A DNA stretch of 64,000 bases from Lacibacter sp. H375 (GTDB taxonomy: Bacteria; Bacteroidota; Bacteroidia; Chitinophagales; Chitinophagaceae), in contig NZ_JBBKTT010000001.1 of assembly GCF_037892425.1 (NCBI RefSeq), forward strand, positions 4,092,001 to 4,156,000. Reading direction: 5' to 3'. A program made the position numbers and the translations under genes. Below are positions 43,093 through 52,902 of this stretch, in pieces. The notes under the pieces were generated by a model. That model ran no database searches, was not told where the DNA came from, and worked only from the letters and a program-made list of their open reading frames with translations. Within the stretch, counting starts at the first letter, position 1. Every line of letters begins with the position of its first letter.

Positions 43093-44640
43093 ATGGAAGA
43101 AAAAAAGATCTATACTGATTCGGGAATTGAAGTAAAGCCACTTTACAATGGAGCTGGTGAACAGGAATTACCCGGGCGGTTTCCCTTTACACGTGGCGTG
43201 CAGCCCGATATGTATCGTGGCAAACTCTGGACCATGCGCCAGTATGCAGGTTTCTCTACTGCAGAAGAAAGCAACAAACGCTATCATTATTTATTATCAC
43301 AAGGTGTAAGTGGTTTAAGTGTGGCATTTGATCTGCCCACGCAAATTGGTTACGACAGTGATCATGCATTAGCTGAAGGCGAAGTTGGAAAAGTGGGTGT
43401 GGCCATTGATAGTATTGAAGATATTCAAACACTGTTTAATGGAATTAAACTGGAAGATGTATCCACGTCAATGACCATTAATGCCACTGGTTTTATTCTC
43501 CTCTCTTTGTACGTTGCCTTGGCAAAACAGCAAGGTGCTGATCTGAAAAAAATTACCGGCACTATCCAGAACGATATTTTAAAAGAATACGCTGCCAGAG
43601 GAACATACATCTATCCGCCCAAACCAAGCATGCGCATCATCACAGATATTTTTGAATGGTGCAGTCATGAATTACCAAAGTGGAATACGATCTCCATCAG
43701 CGGTTATCATATCCGTGAAGCAGGAAGCACAGCGGTACAGGAAATCGCATTTACATTAGCAAACGGAAAAGCATATGTAAAAGCAGCGTTAGAAAAAGGA
43801 TTAGACATTAATGTATTTGGTAAACGTCTCTCCTTCTTCTTTAATGCACACAACAATTTGTTTGAAGAAGCCGCAAAGTTTCGTGCAGCACGCCGCATGT
43901 GGGCGCATATGATGAAAGAACTGGGTGCAACAGATCCTAAAGCCATGATGTTGCGTTTTCATACGCAAACAGGTGGCAGTACATTAACAGCACAGCAACC
44001 GCTCAATAATATTTCAAGAGTAACTATTCAAACATTAGCTGCGGTGTTGGGCGGTACGCAATCACTTCATACAAATGGGTATGATGAAGCATTGAGCTTG
44101 CCAACCGAAGAGGCTGCACGCATTGCGTTGCGCACACAGCAAATCGTAGCCTTTGAAAGCGGTGCACCTGATACGGTTGATCCATTGGCCGGTAGTTATT
44201 ATGTGGAAGCTCTTACCAATGAAATTGAGCAAAAGGCTTGGGATCTCATTTCAAAAATCGACGTGATGGGCGGCAGTGTATCTGCTATTGAAGAAGGTTT
44301 TATACAGGATGAAATTGCAAGAAGTGCTTATGAGTACCAACGCAATATTGAGAATGGTTCCAAGATCATTGTTGGCGTTAATAGATTCCAGGTGAAGGAA
44401 GAAAACACTACACCTGTTTTCAGGATCGATGACAGCATCCGTGCTGTACAAACAGAAAAACTTCAACGCTTAAAAAATAACCGTGATCCCGGCAAAGTGG
44501 ATCAATGTCTGCAGGAGATCAACGACAGAGCAGGCAGCGGCGAAAACCTGATGCCGGCAGTGATCACCGCAGTTGAAAATAAATGTACCCTTGGTGAAAT
44601 TTCCGATGAGTTGAGGGCTGTATATGGTGAGTACAAATAA
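43093..44640 (+). CDS. Methylmalonyl-CoA mutase, catalytic chain without B12 domain
   Basis: 515 residues covering the TIM-barrel catalytic half of the family: [31 protein letters not shown] near the N-terminus (read in parts), [15 protein letters not shown], and the later [25 protein letters not shown] (LHTNSxDEA-type). The C-terminal cobalamin domain (DxHxxG) is absent, so a separate B12-binding subunit must be encoded elsewhere. Tyr51 (in RQYAGFST) and Ala78 are the residues of methylmalonyl-CoA mutases, not the Ile/Asp pair of hydroxyisobutyryl-CoA mutase. It may feed propionate or branched-chain breakdown with the acyl-CoA dehydrogenase at 51605. Confidence 0.9.
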   Translation: MEEKKIYTDSGIEVKPLYNGAGEQELPGRFPFTRGVQPDMYRGKLWTMRQYAGFSTAEESNKRYHYLLSQGVSGLSVAFDLPTQIGYDSDHALAEGEVGKVGVAIDSIEDIQTLFNGIKLEDVSTSMTINATGFILLSLYVALAKQQGADLKKITGTIQNDILKEYAARGTYIYPPKPSMRIITDIFEWCSHELPKWNTISISGYHIREAGSTAVQEIAFTLANGKAYVKAALEKGLDINVFGKRLSFFFNAHNNLFEEAAKFRAARRMWAHMMKELGATDPKAMMLRFHTQTGGSTLTAQQPLNNISRVTIQTLAAVLGGTQSLHTNGYDEALSLPTEEAARIALRTQQIVAFESGAPDTVDPLAGSYYVEALTNEIEQKAWDLISKIDVMGGSVSAIEEGFIQDEIARSAYEYQRNIENGSKIIVGVNRFQVKEENTTPVFRIDDSIRAVQTEKLQRLKNNRDPGKVDQCLQEINDRAGSGENLMPAVITAVENKCTLGEISDELRAVYGEYK

Positions 44641-44728
44641 AAGATAGCTTATCACAATCAGTTCCCCAACTAATACAGGTTAGCCCGGCTCTTTGTATAT
44701 TCATACATCTTTATTTAAAATTTCAACC

Positions 44729-45178
44729 ATGGCAACTACCGATACATCAGCATCTCCAGTAATGAACGAGCATATTGCTGCTTTTTTGAAAGAGCAATCA
44801 GTTATCTCAATTGCCACAACCGTTAATGATGAGCCTTATTGCGCTTCTTGCTATTATGCGTTTGAACCAAGCCAGAATCTGCTTGTGTTTAAATCTGATT
44901 CAGATACAAAGCATATCGAGAATGCATTAAAAAATAATCTTGTAGCCGGAACCATTCTACCAGATAAAATTGTGAAAGCAAAAGTGAAGGGTGTACAGTT
45001 CAATGGAAAATTCATGAAGGCCGAAGGCAGTATTGGAAGCAAGGCCAAGGAAACCTATCTCAAAAAATTTCCTGTAGCAGGCCTCTTTCGTGGAGATATC
45101 TGGGTAATTGAAATAAGCCGTGTTAAGTTTACTGATAACACATTGGTATTTGGAAAAAAGTTATTGTGGGAACGATAA
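44729..45178 (+). CDS. Pyridoxamine-5'-phosphate-oxidase-fold protein
   Basis: 149 residues from ATG 44729. N-terminal split-barrel pattern: FLKEQSVISIATTVNDEPYCASCYYAF, then VFKSDSDTKHIENALKN, and VQFNGKFMKAEG, similar to the YhbP/FMN-binding PNPOx-like family, which bind flavin or heme-like cofactors. Substrate unknown. Ends before a strong terminator. No signal peptide. Confidence 0.72.
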   Translation: MATTDTSASPVMNEHIAAFLKEQSVISIATTVNDEPYCASCYYAFEPSQNLLVFKSDSDTKHIENALKNNLVAGTILPDKIVKAKVKGVQFNGKFMKAEGSIGSKAKETYLKKFPVAGLFRGDIWVIEISRVKFTDNTLVFGKKLLWER

Positions 45179-45196
45179 ACGAATTGCTGATAATAG

Positions 45197-45225
45197 AAAG
45201 CGGATGTAATTGATACATCCGCTTT
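45197..45225 (+). terminator. Rho-independent terminator
   Basis: AAAGCGGATGTA (45197-45208) pairs perfectly with 45214-45225 around a five-base loop, followed by T. Confidence 0.9.
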
Positions 45226-45302
45226 TTTTATTCAACAAAAGCCAGTTGTTGCCAATCATTCATCAGGCATTTTTCTGTATCTTCCTTCAAACAAACTGTT
45301 CG

Positions 45303-46814
45303 ATGAAATATTTATTTGCACTTCTGTTTTTAGTTGCTACTTCAGTATATGCCCAGGAACCGCCTGCCTTCATTAAAGATAGCCTTGAACGCTACATTGA
45401 ACGTGGTATGAAAGACTGGAACATACCCGGCCTTGCTATCACAATTGTAAAAGATGGGAAGATCGTTTTCATTAAAGGCTATGGCGTAAAAGAAGTGGGC
45501 AAACCTGAAAAAGTAGATGCGAATACACTATTCATTATTGCATCTAATTCAAAGTTGTTTACAGGTACCAGTCTTGCATTAGCTGAACATGAAAAAAAAT
45601 TATCGCTGGATGACAAGGTAACAACACATATTCCATGGTTTAAGTTGTACGATTCAACATCAACCAAACTGGCAACCGTGAAAGATATGTTGTGCCATCG
45701 TTTAGGAACCAAAACATTCCAGGGCGATTTCACTTTCTGGAACAGCAACCTGCCAAAAGATTCCATCATCTGGAAAATGCGTTTGCTGAAACCGGAAGGA
45801 GAATTTCGCCAGAACTATGGATATTGTAATGCAGGCTTTTTGGTGGCAGGAGAAATCCTGCAAAAAGTTACCGGCAGCACATGGGAAAAATTTGTGCAGG
45901 ATCGCATGCTTAATCCTATTGGCATGACGAATACTTATATGAACACTGCGGGTATGGCAAACCGGAAGAATGTGGCTGTTCCCTACTCCAACTCATTCGG
46001 CCCGTTGAGCAAATTGCCTTATGATGAAATCGACAATCTGGGTCCGGCAACAAGTATGATCAGTTGTGTGAATGATCTCAGCAAATGGCTCATGTTTCAA
46101 TTAGATAGCGGAAAGATCAATGGTCAATCTGTTATTCCATGGCAGGTGTTACAAAAAACAAGAGATGGAAATATATTGACAGGCACACGAAAATCGCCTT
46201 ACTACCCTACTCATTTCCGTGCGTATGGTTTAGGTGAATACATGACGGATTACAATGGCAGGCAAGTGTACTGGCATACAGGCGGTGCGTTTGGTTTTGT
46301 TACCAATGTATGTTTTATACCGGAAGAAAAACTCGGTATCAGTATTTTGACCAACAACGATAACCAGAATTTCTTTGAAGCATTGCGCTACCAGATCATG
46401 GATGCCTACTTAGGTGTTCCTTATGTTGACAGAAGCAAATTCTTACTACAGTTTCAACAACAGGATCAGGTGTTGAACGATTCAAAAATGAAAGGCTGGG
46501 AAGAACGGGCGAAGAAAAAACCAAGTTTACCGGTAAGTGCAGATGCATTTGTTGGAACCTATTACAATCATGTGTATGGTAACATGCAGATCGTTAAAGA
46601 GAATAATGAGTTAACCGTGTTGTTGAGTCATCATCCAAAACTGAAAGGCAAACTTGAATACATAGACAATAAAAATTTCTTACTTACCTGGAACCATCCG
46701 TCGTACGGAAAGTTTGCTGTACCATTTGAGATCAAGAACAACAAAGTATCAGCGATCGAAATAAAAGCATCTGACTTTGTGGAATACGATGGCTATGTAT
46801 TTCTTAAAAACTAA
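45303..46814 (+). CDS. Exported serine hydrolase (beta-lactamase/PBP-like)
   Basis: 503 residues from ATG 45303 (signal peptide to about 18, SVYAQ). SxxK is S81-N-S-K84; the Y-x-N motif is Y174-C-N176; H-T-G-G lies in VYWHTGGAFG. This is the class C beta-lactamase/D-aminopeptidase/esterase type (family S12-like). The last ~100 residues (AFVGTYYNHVYGNMQIV onward) form a small beta-barrel domain of the DUF3471 type. Periplasmic. It is followed 27 bases later by an M20 peptidase gene, so the two form a small exported-hydrolase pair; peptide or ester targets are not known. Confidence 0.88.
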   Translation: MKYLFALLFLVATSVYAQEPPAFIKDSLERYIERGMKDWNIPGLAITIVKDGKIVFIKGYGVKEVGKPEKVDANTLFIIASNSKLFTGTSLALAEHEKKLSLDDKVTTHIPWFKLYDSTSTKLATVKDMLCHRLGTKTFQGDFTFWNSNLPKDSIIWKMRLLKPEGEFRQNYGYCNAGFLVAGEILQKVTGSTWEKFVQDRMLNPIGMTNTYMNTAGMANRKNVAVPYSNSFGPLSKLPYDEIDNLGPATSMISCVNDLSKWLMFQLDSGKINGQSVIPWQVLQKTRDGNILTGTRKSPYYPTHFRAYGLGEYMTDYNGRQVYWHTGGAFGFVTNVCFIPEEKLGISILTNNDNQNFFEALRYQIMDAYLGVPYVDRSKFLLQFQQQDQVLNDSKMKGWEERAKKKPSLPVSADAFVGTYYNHVYGNMQIVKENNELTVLLSHHPKLKGKLEYIDNKNFLLTWNHPSYGKFAVPFEIKNNKVSAIEIKASDFVEYDGYVFLKN

Positions 46815-46841
46815 TGTTCAATTCCAACTAAACAATAAAGC

Positions 46842-48131
46842 ATGATGAGAAAACTATTTTCGTTTATCGTTTTGTGCGCCGCTGTTTCATCAGCGTCTGC
46901 ACAAAACATTCAGCAATTGATCGATCAGAAAGCAAAAGCATTGCTACCTAAAGTAATTGAATGGCGCAGGCATATTCATCAAAATCCTGAACTGGGTAAC
47001 CGTGAGTTCAAAACGATGGAATACATCGCTGCACATTTACGAAGCCTTGGACTGGAAGTAAAAACAGGCGTTGCTAAAACAGGTGTGGTTGCTATACTGA
47101 AAGGAGGGAAACCTGGTCCTGTGGTTGCGTTGCGTGCAGATATTGATGGACTGCCAATCAAAGAACGTGTTGATGTTCCTTACAAATCAACTGTGATGGC
47201 TGATTACCTTGGTCAGCAAGTTCCCGTAATGCATGCCTGCGGACATGATACGCATGTTGCCATTTTAATGGGTACTGCTGAAGTGTTGGCATCGATGAAA
47301 AAAGATGTAACAGGTACAGTGAAATTTATTTTCCAACCTGCAGAAGAAGGTCCTCCAGGCGATGAAGAAGGCGGCGCTGCCTTGATGGTTAAAGAAGGTG
47401 TAATGGACAACCCGAAAGTAGATGCAATTTTTGGTTTGCACATTTCAGCTGACACAGAAATTGGAAAGATCACATATAAGAGCGGTGCATTTATGGCCAG
47501 CAGCGATTGGTTTACCATTAAAGTAAAAGGTAAAGGAGCACATGGTTCTGCTCCATGGACGGGTATTGATCCCATCATGATCTCGGCACAAATTATTAAT
47601 GGTTTGCAAACTATTGTAAGCCGTAGTTCCGACTTAACAAAAGCGCCCGTTGTAATTACAGTAGGTAAATTCAACGGCGGGGTTCGTGAAAATATCATTC
47701 CTGAAGAAGTGAGCTTCAGTGGCACGATCCGCACACTCGACAGTAAAATGCAAAAAGAAGTTCATGAAAAAATAAAGCAAGTAGCACAAACGATTGCCAG
47801 TGCTTATGGTGCAACGGCAGAAGTGGTGATCGATACGAAAACATTGGTGACATACAATACACCTGCACTTGTTACAAATACATTGCCTTCTTTGCAACGG
47901 GCAGCAGGCAATGAAAATACGGTAGAAGAAACCTGGACAACAGGAGCAGAAGACTTTTCCTATTTCGGTGAAAAAGCTCCCGCATTTTTCTTTAATCTTG
48001 GTGGTATGCCAAAAGGTGCACAACCGACCGGACATCATACGCCCGATTTTATAATTGACGACAGTATGCTGGATGTAGGGGTAAAAGCTTTTTGCAATAT
48101 TGTATTTGATTATGGGAAGATGAAGAAGTAA
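46842..48131 (+). CDS. Exported M20 amidohydrolase
   Basis: 429 residues; signal peptide to about 21 (SASAQ). M20D amidohydrolase: RRHIHQNPELG near 43, ALRADIDGLPI, VMHACGHDTHVAIL (metal-binding Cys/His/Asp), IFQPAEEGPPG (catalytic Glu), and GHHTPDF (C-terminal His). Family members split N-acyl amino acids, such as hippurate or IAA conjugates. The Cys in ACGHDTH is the usual metal ligand. Periplasmic location is unusual but seen in Bacteroidota. Ends at a strong palindrome. Confidence 0.92.
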   Translation: MMRKLFSFIVLCAAVSSASAQNIQQLIDQKAKALLPKVIEWRRHIHQNPELGNREFKTMEYIAAHLRSLGLEVKTGVAKTGVVAILKGGKPGPVVALRADIDGLPIKERVDVPYKSTVMADYLGQQVPVMHACGHDTHVAILMGTAEVLASMKKDVTGTVKFIFQPAEEGPPGDEEGGAALMVKEGVMDNPKVDAIFGLHISADTEIGKITYKSGAFMASSDWFTIKVKGKGAHGSAPWTGIDPIMISAQIINGLQTIVSRSSDLTKAPVVITVGKFNGGVRENIIPEEVSFSGTIRTLDSKMQKEVHEKIKQVAQTIASAYGATAEVVIDTKTLVTYNTPALVTNTLPSLQRAAGNENTVEETWTTGAEDFSYFGEKAPAFFFNLGGMPKGAQPTGHHTPDFIIDDSMLDVGVKAFCNIVFDYGKMKK

Positions 48132-48160
48132 ACAGCAATAGAAACAAGGATTGAACTGAT

Positions 48161-48203
48161 TAAAGCGGATAAGCACAGATTTCTTCTGTGCTTATCCGCT
48201 TTA
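48161..48203. terminator. 19-bp perfect stem between convergent genes
   Basis: 48161-48179 pairs exactly with 48185-48203 around TTTCT (core GCGGATAAGCACAGA). Ends the M20 gene and is near the end of the response regulator gene on the other strand. Confidence 0.82.
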
Positions 48204-48225
48204 TCCGTGTTAGCTGCGACTCTAT

Positions 48226-48948
48226 TTATCTTTTCAAAAATTTATTCTTCAACAATTGCTCCAGCACATCTTCTTTTTCATTCCGACTGATTGGAATCCG
48301 ATGCTCAGCAATACGTATCTCGTTTCCACCAATAGCTTCGATCCTCGCTGCATTTACAATAAACGATTTGTGCGTTTTGATGAATTGCGATGCGGGTAAA
48401 TATTCTTCCACCGATTTCATCGTGAGATAGCTGATGTATTTCTTTTCCTTCGTATAAATGCATACATAATTCTGCAATGCTTCCACATACTGTATATCAT
48501 TGAAGGCGATGCGCACAAAGCGGTTATCGGCCTTGATATAAAAATCTGTTTGTTGCTCTGCAGTTTCAGCGGCTTTGTTTTGTTGACGCAGTTCGTAATA
48601 TTCTTTTGCTTTCATGGCCGCTTTCAGAAAACGATCGAATGAAATTGGTTTCACCAAATAATCCAAGGCATTCAGTTCAAACCCATCCAATGCATATTGC
48701 GGATAAGCAGTGGTAAAAATAACCGGCGGTGCCTGTTGCAGTGTTTTAAAAAAATCAATGCCAGTGATCTTTGGCATTTGTATATCAAGCAACAACAATT
48801 GCACTTCGCCTTTACTGATGAGATCGGCTGCTTTCAACGGATGATCAAACTCTCCCACCAGTTGCAGAAAATCTACATCAGCAACATACTCCTTTAATCC
48901 CTTACGGGCAAGCGGCTCATCATCGATGATCACAACTTTAATTAACAT
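48226..48948 (-). CDS. LytTR-family response regulator
   Basis: 240 residues: receiver domain (1-120) with acidic pocket D9/D10, phospho-acceptor Asp55 in LLLDIQMPK, Thr79/80 and Lys100 (YLVKP), then a LytTR DNA-binding domain from about 135 (DFYIKADNRFVRIAFNDIQYVEAL; THKSFIVNAARI). LytTR regulators bind direct repeats and control envelope, virulence or transport genes. Its ATG overlaps the stop of the sensor kinase by one base. Target genes cannot be read here. Confidence 0.92.
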   Translation of the reverse strand: MLIKVVIIDDEPLARKGLKEYVADVDFLQLVGEFDHPLKAADLISKGEVQLLLLDIQMPKITGIDFFKTLQQAPPVIFTTAYPQYALDGFELNALDYLVKPISFDRFLKAAMKAKEYYELRQQNKAAETAEQQTDFYIKADNRFVRIAFNDIQYVEALQNYVCIYTKEKKYISYLTMKSVEEYLPASQFIKTHKSFIVNAARIEAIGGNEIRIAEHRIPISRNEKEDVLEQLLKNKFLKR

Positions 48949-49970
48949 TAGACATGCAGTTTAAGATGAACAGAATAAACCTCCCCCCCATTTTGTATGT
49001 TGAGATCATACTTGCCGGGATATAATAATTCCAATCTTCGTTTTACATTCTGCAAACCAATACCACCATTCTTTTCAATTGAAATCGCATCTTCTTTTGA
49101 ATTCTCTACCTGAAAATCCAATGTGCCCTTTGTTTTGGAGAGTTTCACTTTTACATAATTCGTTTCATTACTTCGATGTGAAATATGTTTGAAAGCATTT
49201 TCAACAAACGATACTAAAAGCAAAGGTTCAATCGAAAATCCTTTCACTTCGGTATCTGCTGAAAAATCTACTTTGTATTGATCATCCTTCCGCAGTTTTT
49301 GTAAGGCTACGTAATCATTTAAAAAGTCGATCTCTTTTTCAATCGGTATTTTATCACCACCGGCTTCGTATAACTGGTAACGCAACATGTCCGAAAATTT
49401 ATGCAGCGCTTCTCTTGCTTCTTTGTTTTCTTTGTCGATCAAAAAATAAACAGCGTTGATGGAGTTGAACAGGAAATGCGGATTGATCTGTGACTTTAAA
49501 AAACTCAATTCGGCCTCTGCTTTTTCTTTTGCCATATCGGCCATCTTTTTTTGCATGGCGGTGTAATCAAACATCAACTTAAAGGCAGCGCCTGCTAAAA
49601 CCAGGAAGAAATGTGGTATTACATTGTCATACACTCTGCCTTTCCAATTGCCGGAAATATTCAGCAAAGCAGGGTTATTGGTCATGCGGCCAATGATATT
49701 CATCTTTAACAGGCTGCTCAAAACAATTAAGCTGATCAGTATAACAGCAAACAAAACATACTTCTTCTTATAAAGCAGTTTAGGAATAAGAACATAGTTG
49801 GTGAAATATACCAATGCCGCCAAATCTATCACTTTAATAAGTGTAACTTTAAATGCAGTGGCGGGAAGACTATACCCTTCGTACCGGAACAGAAACCATG
49901 TGCCGAACACCAGCATCCAGATAAGTACATGATGCAGTTTATACTTCAAAAAAAATGGTGCGTTATGCAT
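48948..49970 (-). CDS. LytS-type sensor histidine kinase (His_kinase family)
   Basis: 340 residues: four TM helices in the first ~135 residues, a short coiled coil (KKMADMAKEKAEAEL), then the H-box SQINPHFLFNSINAVYFLI with His165 as phospho-acceptor, and the atypical ATPase end (VSFVENAFKHISH; NGGIGLQNVKRRLELLYP). Typical Bacteroidota LytS-like kinase without an extra sensor domain. Signals its partner at 48226 by phosphotransfer; the pair is a tight operon. Confidence 0.92.
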   Translation of the reverse strand: MHNAPFFLKYKLHHVLIWMLVFGTWFLFRYEGYSLPATAFKVTLIKVIDLAALVYFTNYVLIPKLLYKKKYVLFAVILISLIVLSSLLKMNIIGRMTNNPALLNISGNWKGRVYDNVIPHFFLVLAGAAFKLMFDYTAMQKKMADMAKEKAEAELSFLKSQINPHFLFNSINAVYFLIDKENKEAREALHKFSDMLRYQLYEAGGDKIPIEKEIDFLNDYVALQKLRKDDQYKVDFSADTEVKGFSIEPLLLVSFVENAFKHISHRSNETNYVKVKLSKTKGTLDFQVENSKEDAISIEKNGGIGLQNVKRRLELLYPGKYDLNIQNGGEVYSVHLKLHV

Positions 49971-50140
49971 AGTTCAAAATAAATGTACAAAATCCGCCTG
50001 TTAAAACCGATTACAGTTCCTGTTGCTTTTTGCTGACGAAATGCAAACCTGCCGTTGGTCAAGCAACAAGTGCTGCTGGTGTAAATGAATTGGACGATCA
50101 TTTTATTTGTTCAAGATTTGTACTACAAACCAAATTTGCC

Positions 50141-50785
50141 ATGAACCATATCATCACTCTTGCAATTCTTCTGTTTACCAATCTCCCAATCATTTCCTGT
50201 GCGCAACAGCAATCAACAAACGACATTAAAGTTGATGTGGGAGGTTGCGAAGGATGTGAAGCCATTTATGAAAGCCCGATTCCATTCGACAAATTAGAAC
50301 CAATGGTATGGCTCCCCGATTGGAACTTACCGGGACAAAAACTTGCCGTTAACGGAACGGTGTATAAAGCTGATGGTAAAACACCTGCTGAAGGAGTGAT
50401 CATCTATATTTATCATACTGACCATACGGGTGTTTATCCGCAAAAAGGAGATGAAATAGGCTGGGCCAAGCGACATGGTTATTTACGGGGCTGGATGAAG
50501 ACCGATAAGAATGGCTTTTATAAATTCTTTACGCTTCGTCCGGGATCTTATCCCAACAGTAAGAGTCCGGCACATATTCATATCACCATTAAAGAGCCGG
50601 GCAAACAAGAATACTGGATCGATGAATTTGTATTTGATAATGATCCCTTCCTTACAACAGAAGAACGAAGTCGTTTACAAAACCGTGGTGGCAGTGGTAT
50701 ACTTACGATAAAACCCGGAGGCAGTTTGGTAAAAGCAGAACGCAACATTTACTTGGGAAGAAATATTCCGGGTTATCCTAAATAA
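50141..50785 (+). CDS. Intradiol ring-cleavage dioxygenase-like lipoprotein
   Basis: 214 residues from ATG 50141, with a lipobox IISC20 that puts it on the envelope. The fold is the intradiol (protocatechuate/catechol) dioxygenase beta sandwich. Ligands visible: Tyr99 (TGVYPQ), Tyr137 (GSYPN), His145 and His147 (HIHITI), the usual two Tyr and two His of the Fe(III) site. A Cys-rich GGCEGCE stretch follows the lipobox, which is not typical. Lipid-anchored intradiol enzymes occur widely in Bacteroidota without a known aromatic substrate. It stands alone between the sensor kinase and yggS. Confidence 0.85.
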   Translation: MNHIITLAILLFTNLPIISCAQQQSTNDIKVDVGGCEGCEAIYESPIPFDKLEPMVWLPDWNLPGQKLAVNGTVYKADGKTPAEGVIIYIYHTDHTGVYPQKGDEIGWAKRHGYLRGWMKTDKNGFYKFFTLRPGSYPNSKSPAHIHITIKEPGKQEYWIDEFVFDNDPFLTTEERSRLQNRGGSGILTIKPGGSLVKAERNIYLGRNIPGYPK

Positions 50786-50813
50786 AAAACATTAATCATT
50801 AAACCTTATCCAA

Positions 50814-50843
50814 TGGTCTGCATGGTTGCAAACCGTCAGACCA
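50814..50843. terminator. Two-part hairpin between convergent genes
   Basis: TGGTCTG (50814-50820) pairs with CAGACCA (50837-50843), with an inner GGTT/AACC stem. No T-run, so a modest terminator candidate. Confidence 0.4.
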
Positions 50844-50849
50844 CACTCA

Positions 50850-51530
50850 TCACTTCACATAATTTCTTGCACCAAATAACAAACTACCTATTCGCACCAT
50901 ATTACTTCCTTCTTCCATTGCAATTTTATAATCGCCACTCATACCCATTGAGAGAATGGTGAATGATGAATGGTGATCTGTGAATTTTGAAGCGCTTTCA
51001 GTAAATAAAGATTTTAAATAGCGGAACTCTCGTCTTACTTTTTCTAAGTCATCACTGAAACTAGCCATCCCCATTAAACCACAAATCTGTACGTTTGGAA
51101 TTTTCAAATTTTCAAATTCACCAATTATCAAATTAAGTTCGTTTTCGTCTAACCCAAACTTGGTTTCTTCCTGCGCAATATGCACCTGCAAAAGCACATC
51201 GATCACCCGGTTGTTCTTTGCTGCTTCCTTGTTGATCTCTTTCAGCAATTTGAAACTGTCAACGCCATGGATCAAATGCACAAAGGGCGCAATGTATTTT
51301 ACTTTATTACTTTGCAAGTGACCAATAAAATGCCAGCGGATATCTTTTGGTAATGCAGCTTGTTTTTCAATCACCTCCTGCACATAATTTTCGCCAAAGT
51401 CACGTTGACCTGATTCGTATAATTTAAGAATGGCTTCAACGGGCTGAATTTTACTGACTGCTACCAGGGTAACCTTCTTTGCATCTAATTCCTGCCTGAT
51501 CGATTGGTATGCTTCTGTATTAACTGCCAT
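50850..51530 (-). CDS. yggS: YggS/PROSC-family PLP homeostasis protein
   Basis: 226 residues; pyridoxal-phosphate binding protein that buffers free PLP and affects amino-acid metabolism. PLP lysine in LVAVSKIQP (about residue 27), FGENYVQE, WHFIGHLQSNK, GLMGMAS and SMGMSGDYKIAMEEGSNMVRIGSLLFG, the family's C-terminal signature. Length matches. It lies between convergent hairpins and has its own promoter region. No other PLP gene is next to it. Confidence 0.95.
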   Translation of the reverse strand: MAVNTEAYQSIRQELDAKKVTLVAVSKIQPVEAILKLYESGQRDFGENYVQEVIEKQAALPKDIRWHFIGHLQSNKVKYIAPFVHLIHGVDSFKLLKEINKEAAKNNRVIDVLLQVHIAQEETKFGLDENELNLIIGEFENLKIPNVQICGLMGMASFSDDLEKVRREFRYLKSLFTESASKFTDHHSSFTILSMGMSGDYKIAMEEGSNMVRIGSLLFGARNYVK

Positions 51531-51553
51531 TGCACAAAGTTGCTGAAAATAAA

Positions 51554-51584
51554 AATGTGCTGATCATTTTCAAATCAGCACATT
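51554..51584 (-). terminator. Terminator of the acyl-CoA dehydrogenase gene
   Basis: AATGTGCTGAT (51554-51564) and ATCAGCACATT (51574-51584), perfect 11 bp, then on the minus strand TTTTTATTTT. Confidence 0.85.
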
Positions 51585-51604
51585 CACAAATTTTCAAATG
51601 ATGT

Positions 51605-52759
51605 TTATTTCAAAATACCTCTGCTGATAACGATGCGCTGTACTTCACTTGTGCCTTCGTAGATCTGGGTGATCTTGGCATCACGCATTAAACGCTCCAC
51701 ATGATATTCCTTTACAAACCCATAACCACCATGTACCTGCACCGCTTCAGTAGCGGTCCACATTGCAGTTTCGCTGGCAAATACTTTCGCCATTGATGAG
51801 CTGAGTGTGTAATCGATGCCATTATCTTTTTCCCATGCAGCTTTCAAACATAGTAAACGGGAACCTTCAATGCGGGTTGCCATATCAGCAAGCTTAAACT
51901 GAATAGCCTGATGGTGCATGATCTCTTTACCAAATGCTTTACGTTGTTTGGAATAAGCCAATGCCAGCTCATACGCACCACTTGCAATACCAAGCGCCTG
52001 CGCAGCAATACCTATACGCCCGCCTGCAAGCGTCTTCATCGCAAACTTGAAACCGAAACCATCTTCACCAATGCGGTTTTCCTTGGGCACTTTTACATCT
52101 TGAAAAGAAATGCTGTGCGTATCACTTCCACGAATACCGAGTTTATTTTCTTTCGCACCAACCGTTACACCGGGCCAGCTTTTCTCAACAATAAACGCAT
52201 TAATACCTTTGCTGCCTTTAGATCGATCGGTTTGTGCAATCACGAGATAAACTGAAGCAGAATTACCGTTAGTTATCCAGTTTTTTATCCCATTAATTAC
52301 ATAATGATCGCCTTTATCTTCGGCAGTGGTTTGTTGAGACGTGGCATCGCTTCCAGCCTCCGGTTCGCTCAACAAAAATGCGCCGATGTATAATTCGCCA
52401 TCTTTCTTACCCTGGGCAAGTGGCGTCAGATATTTTTGCTTTTGTTCTTCACTCCCGTACTCCTGCAAGCCATAACAGACGAGGCTGTTGTTTACGCTCA
52501 TACACACACTCACACTTGCATCGATCTTGCTGATCTCTTCCATTGCCAGCACGTAACTAACTGTATCCATGCCAGAGCCACCGTACTCCGGTTTTACCAT
52601 CATGCCCATAAAACCAAGATCGGCCAGTTTGCTGATCTGTTCTTTCGGAAATTTCTGTAATTCATCCCGATCAATAACGCCGGGTAAACATTCTGTTTTG
52701 GCAAAATCTCGGGCAGCTTTTTGAATCATCAACTGCTCCTCTGTTAATTCAAAGTGCAT
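51605..52759 (-). CDS. Acyl-CoA dehydrogenase
   Basis: FAD enzyme of fatty-acid or branched-chain breakdown. 384 residues from ATG 52759; the ATG at 52783 lies at the promoter box itself. Signatures: LLSEPEAGSDATSQQTTAE (FAD/substrate loop), WITNGNSAS, GRIGIAAQALGIASGAYE, HQAIQFKLADMAT and the catalytic Glu in YEGTSEVQRIVISR near the C-terminus. Catalytic Glu position matches short-chain or butyryl-CoA types; substrate chain length is not certain. Confidence 0.95.
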   Translation of the reverse strand: MHFELTEEQLMIQKAARDFAKTECLPGVIDRDELQKFPKEQISKLADLGFMGMMVKPEYGGSGMDTVSYVLAMEEISKIDASVSVCMSVNNSLVCYGLQEYGSEEQKQKYLTPLAQGKKDGELYIGAFLLSEPEAGSDATSQQTTAEDKGDHYVINGIKNWITNGNSASVYLVIAQTDRSKGSKGINAFIVEKSWPGVTVGAKENKLGIRGSDTHSISFQDVKVPKENRIGEDGFGFKFAMKTLAGGRIGIAAQALGIASGAYELALAYSKQRKAFGKEIMHHQAIQFKLADMATRIEGSRLLCLKAAWEKDNGIDYTLSSSMAKVFASETAMWTATEAVQVHGGYGFVKEYHVERLMRDAKITQIYEGTSEVQRIVISRGILK

Positions 52760-52780
52760 ATAGAGTTTAAAAGTTTGCGG

Positions 52781-52788
52781 CAAAGATA
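52781..52788 (-). promoter_or_regulatory. Bacteroidota -7 promoter box (TATCTTTG)
   Basis: Exact TAnnTTTG on the minus strand, 21 bases before ATG 52759. Supports that start over the ATG at 52783. Confidence 0.65.
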
Positions 52789-52902
52789 AGGGATACTAAC
52801 AGTTGAAAGTTTTAGTCCTTTTTTGCAACTAAATAAATACCAACTTCAGGGTATTTGTATCTTTAGGATGCATTGTAACTTTCAACCAAAATAACCCAAA
52901 AT

